From CAVPWP01 sp050789285 (GTDB lineage Bacteria; Pseudomonadota; Alphaproteobacteria; Rhodobacterales; Rhodobacteraceae), in assembly GCF_050789285.1 (NCBI RefSeq), contig NZ_JBOUVX010000002.1:868001-932000 (forward strand): a DNA stretch of 64,000 nt, in the 5' to 3' direction. Positions within the stretch are counted from its first letter, which is position 1; every line of letters begins with the position of its first letter. This document shows, in pieces, positions 55,108 to 63,529 of the stretch. Both the position numbers and the translations under genes were made by a program. The notes under the pieces are model-generated. The model was not told where the DNA came from, searched no databases, and saw only the letters and a list, made by a program, of their open reading frames with translations.

Positions 55108-55234
55108 GTCGGTTCTCCCTTCTTGTCCGCGACAGGGTGTATCGCCCTTTTCCCGACCGTGACGTTCTAAGTTTGACAAACATCGCCAATCCGTGAAAAG
55201 ACTGCGCCGCAAAATGCAATAACGTGAAAAAAAT

Positions 55235-55693
55235 ATGCAGATCGATGATCTCGACCGTCGGATTCTTCGCCAGTACCAGGCCGACCCCGGTCTTTCCAGT
55301 GCCGACCTGGCGGCGCGGGCGGGCGTCACGCCAGCGACCTGCTGGCGGCGGCTCGAGCGGATGCGGGCCGGCGGCATCATCCGCGGCGTCGAGGCCGCGA
55401 TCGACTGGCGCAGCCTGGGATGGGAGGTCGAGGTCTCGCTTCGCTTCACGCTCGACAAGACCGCGCCGCGCGCCTTCGACGAGTTCATCGCGGCCGCCCG
55501 CGAGGTGCCCGAGGTGATCGAGATCCAGACCTTCCTCGGACAGGTCGACGTGCGTCTGAACGTCATCGCCCGCGACATGCCCCATTACCAGGAGATCTAT
55601 CGCAGCCGCATCCTGACGCTGCCCCATATCGCCGATCTCGAGGCGCTGATGCATGTCGCCGTCATCAAGGACGAAGAGACCCTGCCGCTGTGA
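55235..55693 (+). CDS. Lrp/AsnC family transcriptional regulator
   Basis: 152 aa. N-terminal winged helix-turn-helix (DDLDRRILRQYQADPGLSSA, with the recognition helix in TPATCWRRLERMRAGG) and a C-terminal RAM ligand-binding domain (IEIQTFLGQVDVRLNVIARD). The upstream 127 bp shared with ilvC are AT-rich and contain TTGACA at 55173-55178, a plausible -35 for this gene. Its stop overlaps the GTG start of a second family member by 4 nt. Ligand unknown; an amino acid is likely. Confidence 0.88.
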   Translation: MQIDDLDRRILRQYQADPGLSSADLAARAGVTPATCWRRLERMRAGGIIRGVEAAIDWRSLGWEVEVSLRFTLDKTAPRAFDEFIAAAREVPEVIEIQTFLGQVDVRLNVIARDMPHYQEIYRSRILTLPHIADLEALMHVAVIKDEETLPL

Positions 55694-56148
55694 TCCCGCT
55701 TGATCCCCTTGACCGGACGATCCTGCGCGCGCTTGTCGCCGACGCCACGCGCAGCGCCGCGTCGATCGCGCGCGAGCGGCGCGTGGGCCAGTCGCTTGTG
55801 GCGCGGCGCATGCGCCGGCTGGAAGAGGCCGGAGCGATCCGTGGCCGGCGGGTGGTGCTCGACCGCGAGGCGCTGGGCTTCGGGGTCACGGTCTTCCTGG
55901 GCGTCAAGCTTGCCGCCAAGGGCCGCGTGAGCCTTGAGGATTTCGAGCGCGCGGTAACGGCGATCCCCGAGGTGCAGACGGTTCAGCATGTGCTGGGGCT
56001 ATACGATTACCGCCTGCGGGTGGTGGCACGCGACATCAGCGATTTCGAACGGGTGCTGAGGCGTCGGATCATGACGCTGCCGGGGGTCGGGCAGGTCGAC
56101 GCAAACGTCCTTCTGAGCGAAGAGCGCCGCCCCGGGCCGATCGGTTGA
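55690..56148 (+). CDS. Lrp/AsnC family transcriptional regulator, second copy
   Basis: 152 aa from the GTG at 55690, which overlaps the stop of the first regulator (GTGA); the frame upstream is a shadow inside that gene. Winged helix (LDRTILRALVADATRSAASI, QSLVARRMRRLEEAGAIRG) and RAM domain (VQTVQHVLGLYDYRLRVVAR). The two are only loosely similar in sequence, so they may form hetero-oligomers rather than be a recent duplication. Same operon as the first, divergent from ilvC. Confidence 0.87.
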   Translation: MIPLDPLDRTILRALVADATRSAASIARERRVGQSLVARRMRRLEEAGAIRGRRVVLDREALGFGVTVFLGVKLAAKGRVSLEDFERAVTAIPEVQTVQHVLGLYDYRLRVVARDISDFERVLRRRIMTLPGVGQVDANVLLSEERRPGPIG

Positions 56149-56611
56149 GAGCGCGCCTCGGCAAGGACACTTGCCTCCGGCCCCGTCGACACGGCGGGTG
56201 GGTCCGGTGGGCACACTGCCTCCCAACGTATTTCGGTAACCGGGACGTCGCGCGCATGGCGCGCCTCTGAGGCCGCTCGACGACCGGTCCCGATGCGTCC
56301 ATGCTTTTCGAAAGGCCCCGTCCCGGCGTGTGAGTGCGGCCTCCCGGTGGTGTCGAAAGACGGGCGAAGCGTGCACGTCCGTGGCTGCCGGAAGACCGGA
56401 GAGGGTGACGACGTGCGTGACCATCCTCGGCCCCTGGCCCTCTTTCATGTCATGGGGCCAGACGGGCAGACGCCGGCCATTCGGCATCGCGGGATCGGAG
56501 CGCGCGTCCGGGCGAGAAGGATTGTCTCTGCGCATGATTGCCGGCGTGTCTGGCCACCCCGGGGTTTCAACGCTAGGTAAAACCAAGCTCTTTAGATGCA
56601 GCGAGGTGCGC
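56149..56611. other. Gap between regulator pair and glycosylation group
   Basis: 463 bp without a convincing gene. Frames on both strands are short, and their products are rich in Arg, Gly and Pro with no domain. Base pattern and dinucleotides differ little from the flanks. It separates core genes from an accessory group. Confidence 0.4.
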
Positions 56612-56803
56612 ATGACAACTCCCCAGTCATCCTGTCCGGTCGATCGCCGGGCGCACAGCCGCCCGAGTCGGACGGGGGGCGCGACGCTTGCCTCCGCGCG
56701 CGTTCGGATCATCCTCCTTCGCTTCGCGGCCGGGATCGGCATTCTTGTCTATTCCGGCACTGGAGTGCGCGCCTTGGCCCATGACGGGGGGCACATGGCA
56801 TGA
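56612..56803 (+). CDS. Possible small membrane protein
   Basis: 63 aa from the ATG at 56612, with GAGG about six bases upstream. A basic N-terminus is followed by a hydrophobic stretch (IILLRFAAGIGILVYSGTGV). Its stop overlaps the ATG of the glycosyltransferase gene by 4 nt (ATGA), which would couple the two. No family recognised. It could equally be a chance frame that happens to reach the next start. Confidence 0.3.
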   Translation: MTTPQSSCPVDRRAHSRPSRTGGATLASARVRIILLRFAAGIGILVYSGTGVRALAHDGGHMA

Positions 56804-58041
56804 CCCTTCTGTCCCCGCCCACGCTTACAGTGTCGCTTGTGCTGGCCTTCGTGCTCCGTGTCGTCTGGGCACTTGTCATCCCGGTCGAACCTGTCTCGGA
56901 TGCGGCCGCCTACGCGGCCTTCGCGACGAACATCGCCGAGCACGGGGTCTATGGCTTCACGCCCCAGACCCCCGGCGCCTTCTGGGCTGTCGGCACAGCG
57001 GGGATCTATGCAGGCGTCTACTTGCTCTTCGGCGTGGGCTCGGCGCTTGGCGTCGTCGTTATCAACCTGATTTCCGCGCTGGTCGTGGTCTGGCTTCTTC
57101 ACGACCTCGGGCGGCGCTGGTTCGGAGAGACGGAAGGCCGGATCGCGGCGCTTCTCTTCGCGCTGTGGCCGATGGCGATTCAATTCACCACCGTCCTTGC
57201 GAGCGAGATCCATTTCATGGCCCTCACGCTTGCCGCGCTGGCCTGCTGGGACCGGGCGGGACGGGGCGCGGGTGGGATCGCGTTCCTTCTGTTTTCGGGC
57301 GTGTTCTTCGCGGGCGCCACCTATGTGCGGCCGATCGCCCTTCTGATTCCGGCGGCGCTCGCGTTCGCCGCGCTCCTGCGGGCCCCGCGTGCCGCGCCGG
57401 GCGCAATCCTGAAGGCGGCGGTGGCGACGGCATTGATCTTCGCCCTCGTCGCGCCGTGGTCGGCCCGTAACGAACGTCTTCTTGGCGAGCCGGTGTTCAT
57501 GTCGACGAACTTCTGGCCGGTCTTCTGGATGGGAAACCACGCCGAGACAAATGGCGAGTTTTCGCGACTACCCCCCGAGACAGACGGCATGACCGAAGTC
57601 GAGCAATCCGACTACATGAAGGACCTGTCGATTGCCGCGCTTCGGGCTGATCCTGCGGGCTTCGTGTGGCGCACAACCTGGAAGGCGGTGCGACTTCATG
57701 AACGCGAAACCATCGGGGTCGCGTGGAACCTTGCAGCGATCGAACGTCTTGCCGGATCGACCGGCGCGTTCCTGCTGAAGGGCCTGTCGACGCTTTACTG
57801 GTACGCCGTCCTGGCGTTCGCCGTGGCTGGGATCTTCCTGCACGCACGCCGAGAAGGGGCGTGGACCACGCTCCTCTCGGTGCCGGTCTGGCTTTGGCTC
57901 TATTTCACGGCGGTGCACGCAATCATCATCATCGGCGACCGCTATCACATGCCTGCCATTCCGATGATCGCGCTTCTGGCGGCCTATGCGATTTCGCGGT
58001 TGGCCGGTCTTTCAACTGCGCAGGATCAACGCCGTGCATAG
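56800..58041 (+). CDS. GT-C fold membrane glycosyltransferase (family 39-like)
   Basis: 413 aa with about ten membrane helices. The first periplasmic loop carries an acidic pair zone (PVSDAAAYAAFATNI), then LASEIHFMALTLAALACWDR and YVRPIALLIPAALAF, all typical of ArnT/PMT-like transferases that take a sugar from a polyprenyl phosphate on the periplasmic side. The acceptor is unknown. Overlaps the convergent SMR gene by 30 nt, and together with it and the UbiA fusion suggests envelope glycan decoration. Confidence 0.78.
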   Translation: MTLLSPPTLTVSLVLAFVLRVVWALVIPVEPVSDAAAYAAFATNIAEHGVYGFTPQTPGAFWAVGTAGIYAGVYLLFGVGSALGVVVINLISALVVVWLLHDLGRRWFGETEGRIAALLFALWPMAIQFTTVLASEIHFMALTLAALACWDRAGRGAGGIAFLLFSGVFFAGATYVRPIALLIPAALAFAALLRAPRAAPGAILKAAVATALIFALVAPWSARNERLLGEPVFMSTNFWPVFWMGNHAETNGEFSRLPPETDGMTEVEQSDYMKDLSIAALRADPAGFVWRTTWKAVRLHERETIGVAWNLAAIERLAGSTGAFLLKGLSTLYWYAVLAFAVAGIFLHARREGAWTTLLSVPVWLWLYFTAVHAIIIIGDRYHMPAIPMIALLAAYAISRLAGLSTAQDQRRA

Positions 58042-58380
58042 GATGATGCCGGCAATTCCCACCATCTTTCCAAGGCTCAACGGCTCTGAGAACAGGATGG
58101 ACGACAAGACCGCGATGCCAATCATCGCGGCGCCCGTGACCACGGGGTAGGCGATGCTGACGGGCAAGTGCCGGAGAGCCAGAAGGTAGAAGCCTAGAAG
58201 AACACCGGCCAGCAGGACCCCGGCGATAAGCACAGGAGGGTTCTGCGTGAAAAGCGATCCGCCGCCCGACGCCGGTTTCTGTCCCAGGCCGACGGCATGT
58301 TTCAGCAGGATGTTGGCGCCGACGTTCGCGGCCACCGCGACGGTAAGCGCCGCCCATCCGATCCAGGGGGTCCCAGTCAT
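58012..58380 (-). CDS. SMR/EamA-type small transporter (possible lipid-sugar flippase subunit)
   Basis: 122 aa, four helices (WIGWAALTVAVAANVGANIL, then VLIAGVLLAGVLLGFYLLAL, then YPVVTGAAMIGIAVLSSI, then a last helix). Size and layout match ArnE/ArnF and other small multidrug-type proteins; ArnE-like proteins flip polyprenyl-phosphate sugars. The ATG at 58380 overlaps the stop of the methyltransferase gene by 4 nt (ATGA). Beside a GT-C transferase and a prenyltransferase, a flippase role is more likely than drug efflux; this is inferred from context. Confidence 0.78.
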   Translation of the reverse strand: MTGTPWIGWAALTVAVAANVGANILLKHAVGLGQKPASGGGSLFTQNPPVLIAGVLLAGVLLGFYLLALRHLPVSIAYPVVTGAAMIGIAVLSSILFSEPLSLGKMVGIAGIILCTALILRS

Positions 58381-59036
58381 GCAGGCGCCTCCATCACGAG
58401 CATCTCGTGCATGTACCACAGGCGACGCGCGGATCGTTCTTCGATCACGGTGAAGCCCATTTCGGCCAACGTTCCACGCACCGTTTCGAGGGGAAGATAT
58501 TCGATCCAGTCCCGCGCGATGACCAGGTCGTGCAGACGATTGGCGGCGGCCATCAGGAACGGGCGGTCCGCCATATCCTTGTAGATGAGCCGGCCACCGG
58601 GACGAAGCTTCCCCACCGCCATTTCGAGGACGCCGATTTGCGCCTTGCGCGGGATGTGATGCATCACATCGATCAGGGATACAGCGTCGAACGTTCCCTC
58701 GGGCCAAGGATCGTCGACGGACAGTCGCTCGAAGCGGATGCGGTGTCCGGTCGGCAGGCGGGTCTGCATGGATTGGGCAAGGGCGATCGCGTCCTTGCTC
58801 GTGTCAAAGCCGACACCGTCCTGCGTGCGCCCGGCGGCGGCGAGCAGACCCAGAAACAGCCCGGCCCCGCAGCCGATGTCGAGAACGCGCGCTCCTGCGG
58901 GCACCGCAGCGATCAGGTCTTCTATCGGCATGATCCGGGGGCGAAGCCGGTTCAGGCTTTCGATCAGGCTCGTCTTCCCGGGAAAAAGCGCGGCGGCCAT
59001 CGCGTTGATGTCGGGCGGTGTCGTCGCAGCGTGCAT
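58377..59036 (-). CDS. Class I SAM-dependent methyltransferase
   Basis: 219 aa from the ATG at 59036, preceded by GAAGGATG; a GTG at 59090 that lies against the previous stop is the alternative. SAM motif I VLDIGCGAGLFLGLL (about residues 51-65), motif II-like acidic VGFDTSKDAI, post-motif VSLIDVMHHI and LRPGGRLIYKDMADRP. Substrate unknown. Lies in a tight minus-strand series between the UbiA fusion and the SMR gene, so it may methylate a lipid-linked sugar or a polyprenol intermediate. Confidence 0.8.
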   Translation of the reverse strand: MHAATTPPDINAMAAALFPGKTSLIESLNRLRPRIMPIEDLIAAVPAGARVLDIGCGAGLFLGLLAAAGRTQDGVGFDTSKDAIALAQSMQTRLPTGHRIRFERLSVDDPWPEGTFDAVSLIDVMHHIPRKAQIGVLEMAVGKLRPGGRLIYKDMADRPFLMAAANRLHDLVIARDWIEYLPLETVRGTLAEMGFTVIEERSARRLWYMHEMLVMEAPA

Positions 59037-59093
59037 TGATGAAACATCCTTCAAGAAGACAGTCCGGGGTCGAATTTCTCTGCGATCCACGAG

Positions 59094-60527
59094 TCAGGAC
59101 GCGACCACGACGACCGCAGCCACCATGATCAGCCAAATCCAGCTCACCCGGTCCTTCGCGGCGAAGACGATCGGATCGTCGGTCATGTAGCCCCGGTGGG
59201 TCATCATCACCATCCTCAGCAGCCAGTAGAGCAGAAGCGGACAGATCAGCCAAAGGATCTGGGGGTGGGTATAGAGCGCTTGCACGTCGTTGGAACTGAC
59301 GTAGAGCGCCATGACAAGCACCGCCGCGTGCGCCGCGCCAAGGGCGATGCCGCGCAGGATCGGCAAATCCTCTACTTCGTAGGCGCGTCCAGCGCTTTCC
59401 CGTCCGGTTGCCAACTGATCGGTCAGTTCCGCCTGTCGCTTCACAGCGGCCAGCGCGAGGAAGAGAAACATCGAAAAGCCAAGCATCCAGGGCGAAAGCA
59501 CGATCCCGGTCGCCGCGCCGCCGGCGATGATCCGGATCGTGTAAAGCCCGGCGAGGGTCAGCACGTCGACGATGAGCTTGCGCTTGAGCCAAAGCGAATA
59601 GGCGAAGGTCGTCGCGAGATAGAGGGAAAGGACCCCAAGAAAGAGCGGATTCCCGGTAAGCGCCCCAAGAACGCCGGCGCCAACAAGAAGCCCGCCCGCC
59701 ATGGCGACGCCCGTTGCCGCCGAAAGCTCTCCCGAGGCGAAGGGGCGCAGGCGCTTGCGAGGATGGGCGCGGTCGGCGGGCAGATCGACAAGATCGTTCA
59801 TGACATAGACCGCCGAGGCGGTAAGGCAGAAGGCGAGGAAGCCGAGGACCACCGCGCCCAGGGCACTCGGATCGTGGGCGGCGAGCACCGGAAGGAAAAG
59901 CAGCAGGTTCTTCGACCACTGGTGCGGGCGCATGGCGCGCAACATGGCCCGCCCCCGGCTTTTCGGCGGGTCGAGATGGATGACCGCGGGGTTTGCCGAT
60001 TCCGCCGCCCGGGCAAGCGCAGGAGATGCCCCTACGGTGATGCCCTTTCGCGCCGCCGCCCAGACAGGAAGGTCGGCGCGGGAATCGCCCACATAATCGA
60101 AGCCCTTCGCGCCGTAGCGTTCGGTCAGGAAGCGCGCTTTGGCCTCGCCCTTGAGGTTGCCGTTGGCGTCCGTGCCGAAGACCTCGTCGAAAAGCCCGGT
60201 GGCCTTGGCCACGGACTCGGCCTGACGCTGGTGCGTGGCGGTCACAAGCGCCGTGCGCCGGCCCTCGTCGCGGGCGCGGCGCACGAGATCGAGGACGGAC
60301 TCATTCAGAGGCAGCGCATCGCCATCCACCATGTGATTGTCGACAAGGTGCGTCTTGAACGCCGCTCTGCCGTCCCGGAGCCGACCGAGAAGCGCCACGA
60401 CACCGGCCGGTCGCGTCGCGGCAAGCCCGAGGAACGCCTCGTGGAGTGTATCCGTGCGGCAGAGCGTCCCGTCCAGATCAACGACAAGGACGGTCGGGTC
60501 AGGGGTACACGCCTCCTCATCCTTCAC
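59094..60527 (-). CDS. HAD phosphatase-UbiA prenyltransferase fusion (DPPR synthase-like)
   Basis: 477 aa. Residues 1-185 form a HAD phosphatase: DLDGT (17-21), Lys126 in KGEAK, and GDSRAD (147-152). Residues 195-477 form a UbiA-family membrane prenyltransferase with RPHQWSKN (200-207) and the metal motif NDLVDLPADRAHP (244-256), followed by RPFASGE. This version of the motif resembles decaprenyl-phosphate phosphoribosyltransferase (Rv3806c, NoeC), which moves phosphoribose from PRPP to polyprenyl phosphate; a phosphatase is the next activity needed there. The fusion would do both steps. First gene of the minus-strand series. Confidence 0.87.
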   Translation of the reverse strand: MKDEEACTPDPTVLVVDLDGTLCRTDTLHEAFLGLAATRPAGVVALLGRLRDGRAAFKTHLVDNHMVDGDALPLNESVLDLVRRARDEGRRTALVTATHQRQAESVAKATGLFDEVFGTDANGNLKGEAKARFLTERYGAKGFDYVGDSRADLPVWAAARKGITVGASPALARAAESANPAVIHLDPPKSRGRAMLRAMRPHQWSKNLLLFLPVLAAHDPSALGAVVLGFLAFCLTASAVYVMNDLVDLPADRAHPRKRLRPFASGELSAATGVAMAGGLLVGAGVLGALTGNPLFLGVLSLYLATTFAYSLWLKRKLIVDVLTLAGLYTIRIIAGGAATGIVLSPWMLGFSMFLFLALAAVKRQAELTDQLATGRESAGRAYEVEDLPILRGIALGAAHAAVLVMALYVSSNDVQALYTHPQILWLICPLLLYWLLRMVMMTHRGYMTDDPIVFAAKDRVSWIWLIMVAAVVVVAS

Positions 60528-60821
60528 TTGTAAAGCTCCACCTGGTCATCGATCTGACGAGCAAACCCGAGGGGTTTGTGCAGCAGATCTGGCTGCAAGG
60601 CCAGCAAGAGGACGGAATGCCGCGAGATTCCCTCTCAAAGCGAGTGCGTTCAAGCAACAAACCCGTCGTCAGGCCACAATTGAAAACCCTGCCGCGGCGC
60701 GCGGGAATCGCGTCGGCGCCGATCTGCGGCTCGTCCGCGAAGAACCTCGGGGGCGCGACGATCAGGCCTTTGCAAATACCGCCCGCTCGGGGTAGCGGGG
60801 GACAAACCGAAGGAGACACCC

Positions 60822-61949
60822 ATGACCGCGCTTCTGCCCGACATCGATCCCGACGGCCTTCTGGAATTCTCGGTCGTGTTCACCGACCGGTCGCTCAATC
60901 ATATGAGCGCGGCCTTCCAGAAGGTGATGCGCGACATCTCGGGCATGCTGAAAGACGTCTACAAGGCCGATGCCGTGGCCGTGGTGCCTGGCGGCGGCAC
61001 CTACGCGATGGAGGCAGTGGCACGACAGCTTGCGACCGACGCCGACGTCATGGTGATCCGCAACGGCTGGTTCTCGTATCGCTGGACCCAGATCTTCGAA
61101 GCCGGCCGCATTCCCGCGACCGAGACGGTGATGATGGCACGGCGGGCCGGCAACGACCCGCAATCGCCCTTTGCGCCCGCGCCGCTGGACGAGGTCGTGG
61201 CGAAGATCCGCGAGACCGGGCCCGCCGTCGTCTTCGCCCCGCATGTGGAGACTTCGGCTGGGGTGATCCTGCCCGACGCCTATATCGCCGCGGTTGCCGC
61301 GGCTGTGCACGAGGGCGGCGGGCTGTTCGTGCTGGATTGCATCGCATCGGGCTGCGCCTGGGTCGACATGAAGGCGCTGGGCGTCGATGTCCTGATCTCC
61401 GCGCCTCAGAAGGGCTGGTCGTCGGCGCCGGCCGCGGGTCTTGTGATGCTGTCCGAAGCGGCGGCGGCGCGCGTTAAGGCCACGAAATCGACGTCCTTCG
61501 CCATCGACCTGGGCAAGTGGCTTGCGATCATGGAGGCCTACGAAGGTGGCGGGCACGCCTATCACGCCACCATGCCGACCGACGCGCTGCGCCAGTTCCG
61601 TGATGCGATGATCGAGGCGAGGGCCCATGGCTTCCAGCGGCTGAAGGCCGCGCAATGGGAACAGGGCGAGCGCGTGCGCGCCCTTCTGGCCGCGCGTGGC
61701 ATCCGGTCGGTCGCGGCCGAGGGATATGGCGCCCCCGGCGTCGTGGTCAGCTATACCGACGACCCCGAGATCCAGAGCGGCCGGGCCTTCGCGGCGCAGG
61801 GGGTTCAGATCGCCGCGGGCGTTCCGCTGATGGTGGGCGAGGGCAGCGACTTCCGCACCTTCCGGCTTGGGCTTTTCGGGATCGACAAGCTGAAGGACGT
61901 CTCGGCCAGTGTGGGGCGGCTTGAAGAGGTGCTTGATCAGGTGCTCTGA
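60822..61949 (+). CDS. Class V aminotransferase (alanine/serine-glyoxylate type)
   Basis: 375 aa PLP enzyme, fold type I. GGGTYAMEAVARQL (phosphate region), VFAPHVETSAGVILP, the cofactor aspartate in FVLDCIASG, and the lysine in SAPQKGWSSAP. The start has GAAGGAGA just before the ATG at 60822. Family members transfer amino groups between glyoxylate, pyruvate, serine and alanine; the exact pair is not predictable. Overlaps the convergent UbiH-like gene by 13 nt. Confidence 0.87.
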   Translation: MTALLPDIDPDGLLEFSVVFTDRSLNHMSAAFQKVMRDISGMLKDVYKADAVAVVPGGGTYAMEAVARQLATDADVMVIRNGWFSYRWTQIFEAGRIPATETVMMARRAGNDPQSPFAPAPLDEVVAKIRETGPAVVFAPHVETSAGVILPDAYIAAVAAAVHEGGGLFVLDCIASGCAWVDMKALGVDVLISAPQKGWSSAPAAGLVMLSEAAAARVKATKSTSFAIDLGKWLAIMEAYEGGGHAYHATMPTDALRQFRDAMIEARAHGFQRLKAAQWEQGERVRALLAARGIRSVAAEGYGAPGVVVSYTDDPEIQSGRAFAAQGVQIAAGVPLMVGEGSDFRTFRLGLFGIDKLKDVSASVGRLEEVLDQVL

Positions 61950-63157
61950 ACCGGCCCCTGATCCGCCCGTCCGAGCCCGGCCTGCATCACCGCCCGGCGC
62001 AGCGGCGCCACGTCATGGACCACGCGCAGGCCGCCGAGGCGGAGTGCCTGAAGCGGCGCCGTCCCCGACCGGCAGACCCGGTTGAACAGGTCGATCACGC
62101 GGGCGCGCATGTGGACATCGGCGGCGCGGGCCTTTTCGTAGGCCCGAAGCGCCGAAGGGCTGCCGGGATCGTCAGAACTTGCGGCAATCCGCGCAAGCGC
62201 TGCGACATCGTGCAGCGAGGTGTTCAGCCCCTGCGCCCCGATCGGGGGCAGGACATGCGCGGCCTCGGCCACAAGGGCCGTCCGCTCGGCGGTAAGGTGT
62301 CGGGCGACCTGCGTGATCACCGGCCAGACGCGCACCGGGCTGGCAAGTTCGAGCGGGCCAAGAATCCCGCACGAGCGTTCGGTGGCCAGCGCGCCAAGGG
62401 CGCGCGGTGCCAGCGCGGCAAGCTCAAGCGCGCGCGGTCCCCGCTCCATCCAGACCACGGCCGAGGCCGGGCCGCCCTTGTGATCGGGCAGGGGAACAAG
62501 GACGAAGGCGCCGCCTTCGTTGTAAAGCTCGGTCGAGGTGCCGCCGTGCGGATGAAGATGCGTCACCTCGAAGGCCAGCGCCTTCTGGCCGTATCGGGTC
62601 ACGTCGACGCTGATCCCGGCGGCTTCGCGCACGGGCGAAGTGCGGCCATCCGCGCCCACCACCAGCCGGGCCTCGACGCGCGTGCCGTCCGTCAGGCGCA
62701 CGATCGCGCCACGTTCGCGCGTCAGCATGCCCGCAAAGCCCGTGCCCAGCCGCAGGTCGACGTTCGGAAAATCGGCAAGCCGGTCGACCAGAAGGTTCCG
62801 GGTCAGCCAGTTCGGGAGGTTCCAGCCGAAGGGGCCGTCGGTGACGTCCTCTGCCCGGAACGCGCGTTCGTCGCGGACGGTGGGCGGCCAGCCCGAGGTG
62901 TCGATCACGCGCAGCGTATCGAGGGGCGCGGCGTGGGGGGACAGCGCCTCCCACAGACCGGCCTCGCGGAACAGCGCAATGGCGGGGGCAAGAAAGGCCG
63001 TCGACCGCAGGTCTGACCCGTCGGCGCCGACCGATTTCGGGGGCGGGGCGGGATCGACAAGAACGACCGAAAGGCCCGCGCGCGCAAAGGCCGCGGCGGC
63101 GGTCAGTCCGGCGATCCCACCCCCCGAGATCAGGATATCGGTGCGTTCCAGCGGCAT
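61937..63157 (-). CDS. UbiH/UbiF-family FAD monooxygenase
   Basis: 406 aa flavoprotein hydroxylase of ubiquinone biosynthesis type. FAD motif ISGGGIAGLTAAAAFARAG, the GD-type ADP contact VVGADGRTSPVREAAGI, and the FAD/substrate segment HVLPPIGAQGLNTSLHD. The usual GD in this last segment reads EA (AEAAHVLPP), as also happens in some UbiH relatives. Probably introduces one ring hydroxyl in ubiquinone synthesis; which position cannot be told. 48 bp after a small membrane protein gene on the same strand. Confidence 0.87.
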   Translation of the reverse strand: MPLERTDILISGGGIAGLTAAAAFARAGLSVVLVDPAPPPKSVGADGSDLRSTAFLAPAIALFREAGLWEALSPHAAPLDTLRVIDTSGWPPTVRDERAFRAEDVTDGPFGWNLPNWLTRNLLVDRLADFPNVDLRLGTGFAGMLTRERGAIVRLTDGTRVEARLVVGADGRTSPVREAAGISVDVTRYGQKALAFEVTHLHPHGGTSTELYNEGGAFVLVPLPDHKGGPASAVVWMERGPRALELAALAPRALGALATERSCGILGPLELASPVRVWPVITQVARHLTAERTALVAEAAHVLPPIGAQGLNTSLHDVAALARIAASSDDPGSPSALRAYEKARAADVHMRARVIDLFNRVCRSGTAPLQALRLGGLRVVHDVAPLRRAVMQAGLGRADQGPVQST

Positions 63158-63205
63158 GGCGGAAGTCTATGCCGGCGCCGGGCCGTGCTCCAGCGCCAAA
63201 GTCCC

Positions 63206-63457
63206 TCAGCCCCAGCTGATCGCAAGCAGCAGCGCGAAGACCAGCGGCACCATGATCAGTGCCGGGATGTAAAGGCCCGGCACCCCGAACAGCATCGCCG
63301 AGATGCCCCAGAGGCTGACGATCAGGCCTGCGCCGTAATACAGGTTCTCTTCGCCCTTCTCGGCGGTGTCGCGGGCGATCCAGCCGAAAACCGGGACAAG
63401 GTAGAAAAGCCGCAGCCAAAGCGGCGGCCGCGCGGGAAGGGATGTCGCAAGTGCCAT
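63206..63457 (-). CDS. Small membrane protein, unknown function
   Basis: 83 aa with two to three hydrophobic segments (LWLRLFYLVPVFGWIARD; YGAGLIVSLWGISAMLFGV; LYIPALIMVPLVFALLLAIS). GAGACGAG before the ATG at 63457 is an acceptable ribosome site. No family recognised. Lies between the UbiH-like gene and the nucleotidase gene on the same strand; probably co-transcribed with one of them. Confidence 0.7.
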   Translation of the reverse strand: MALATSLPARPPLWLRLFYLVPVFGWIARDTAEKGEENLYYGAGLIVSLWGISAMLFGVPGLYIPALIMVPLVFALLLAISWG

Positions 63458-63529
63458 GATCTCGTCTCCTGTTCGCTGCGATGCAGATAGTCCCGAACGA
63501 CAGGATGTCAGCCGCCGAAGGCCCGGAAC

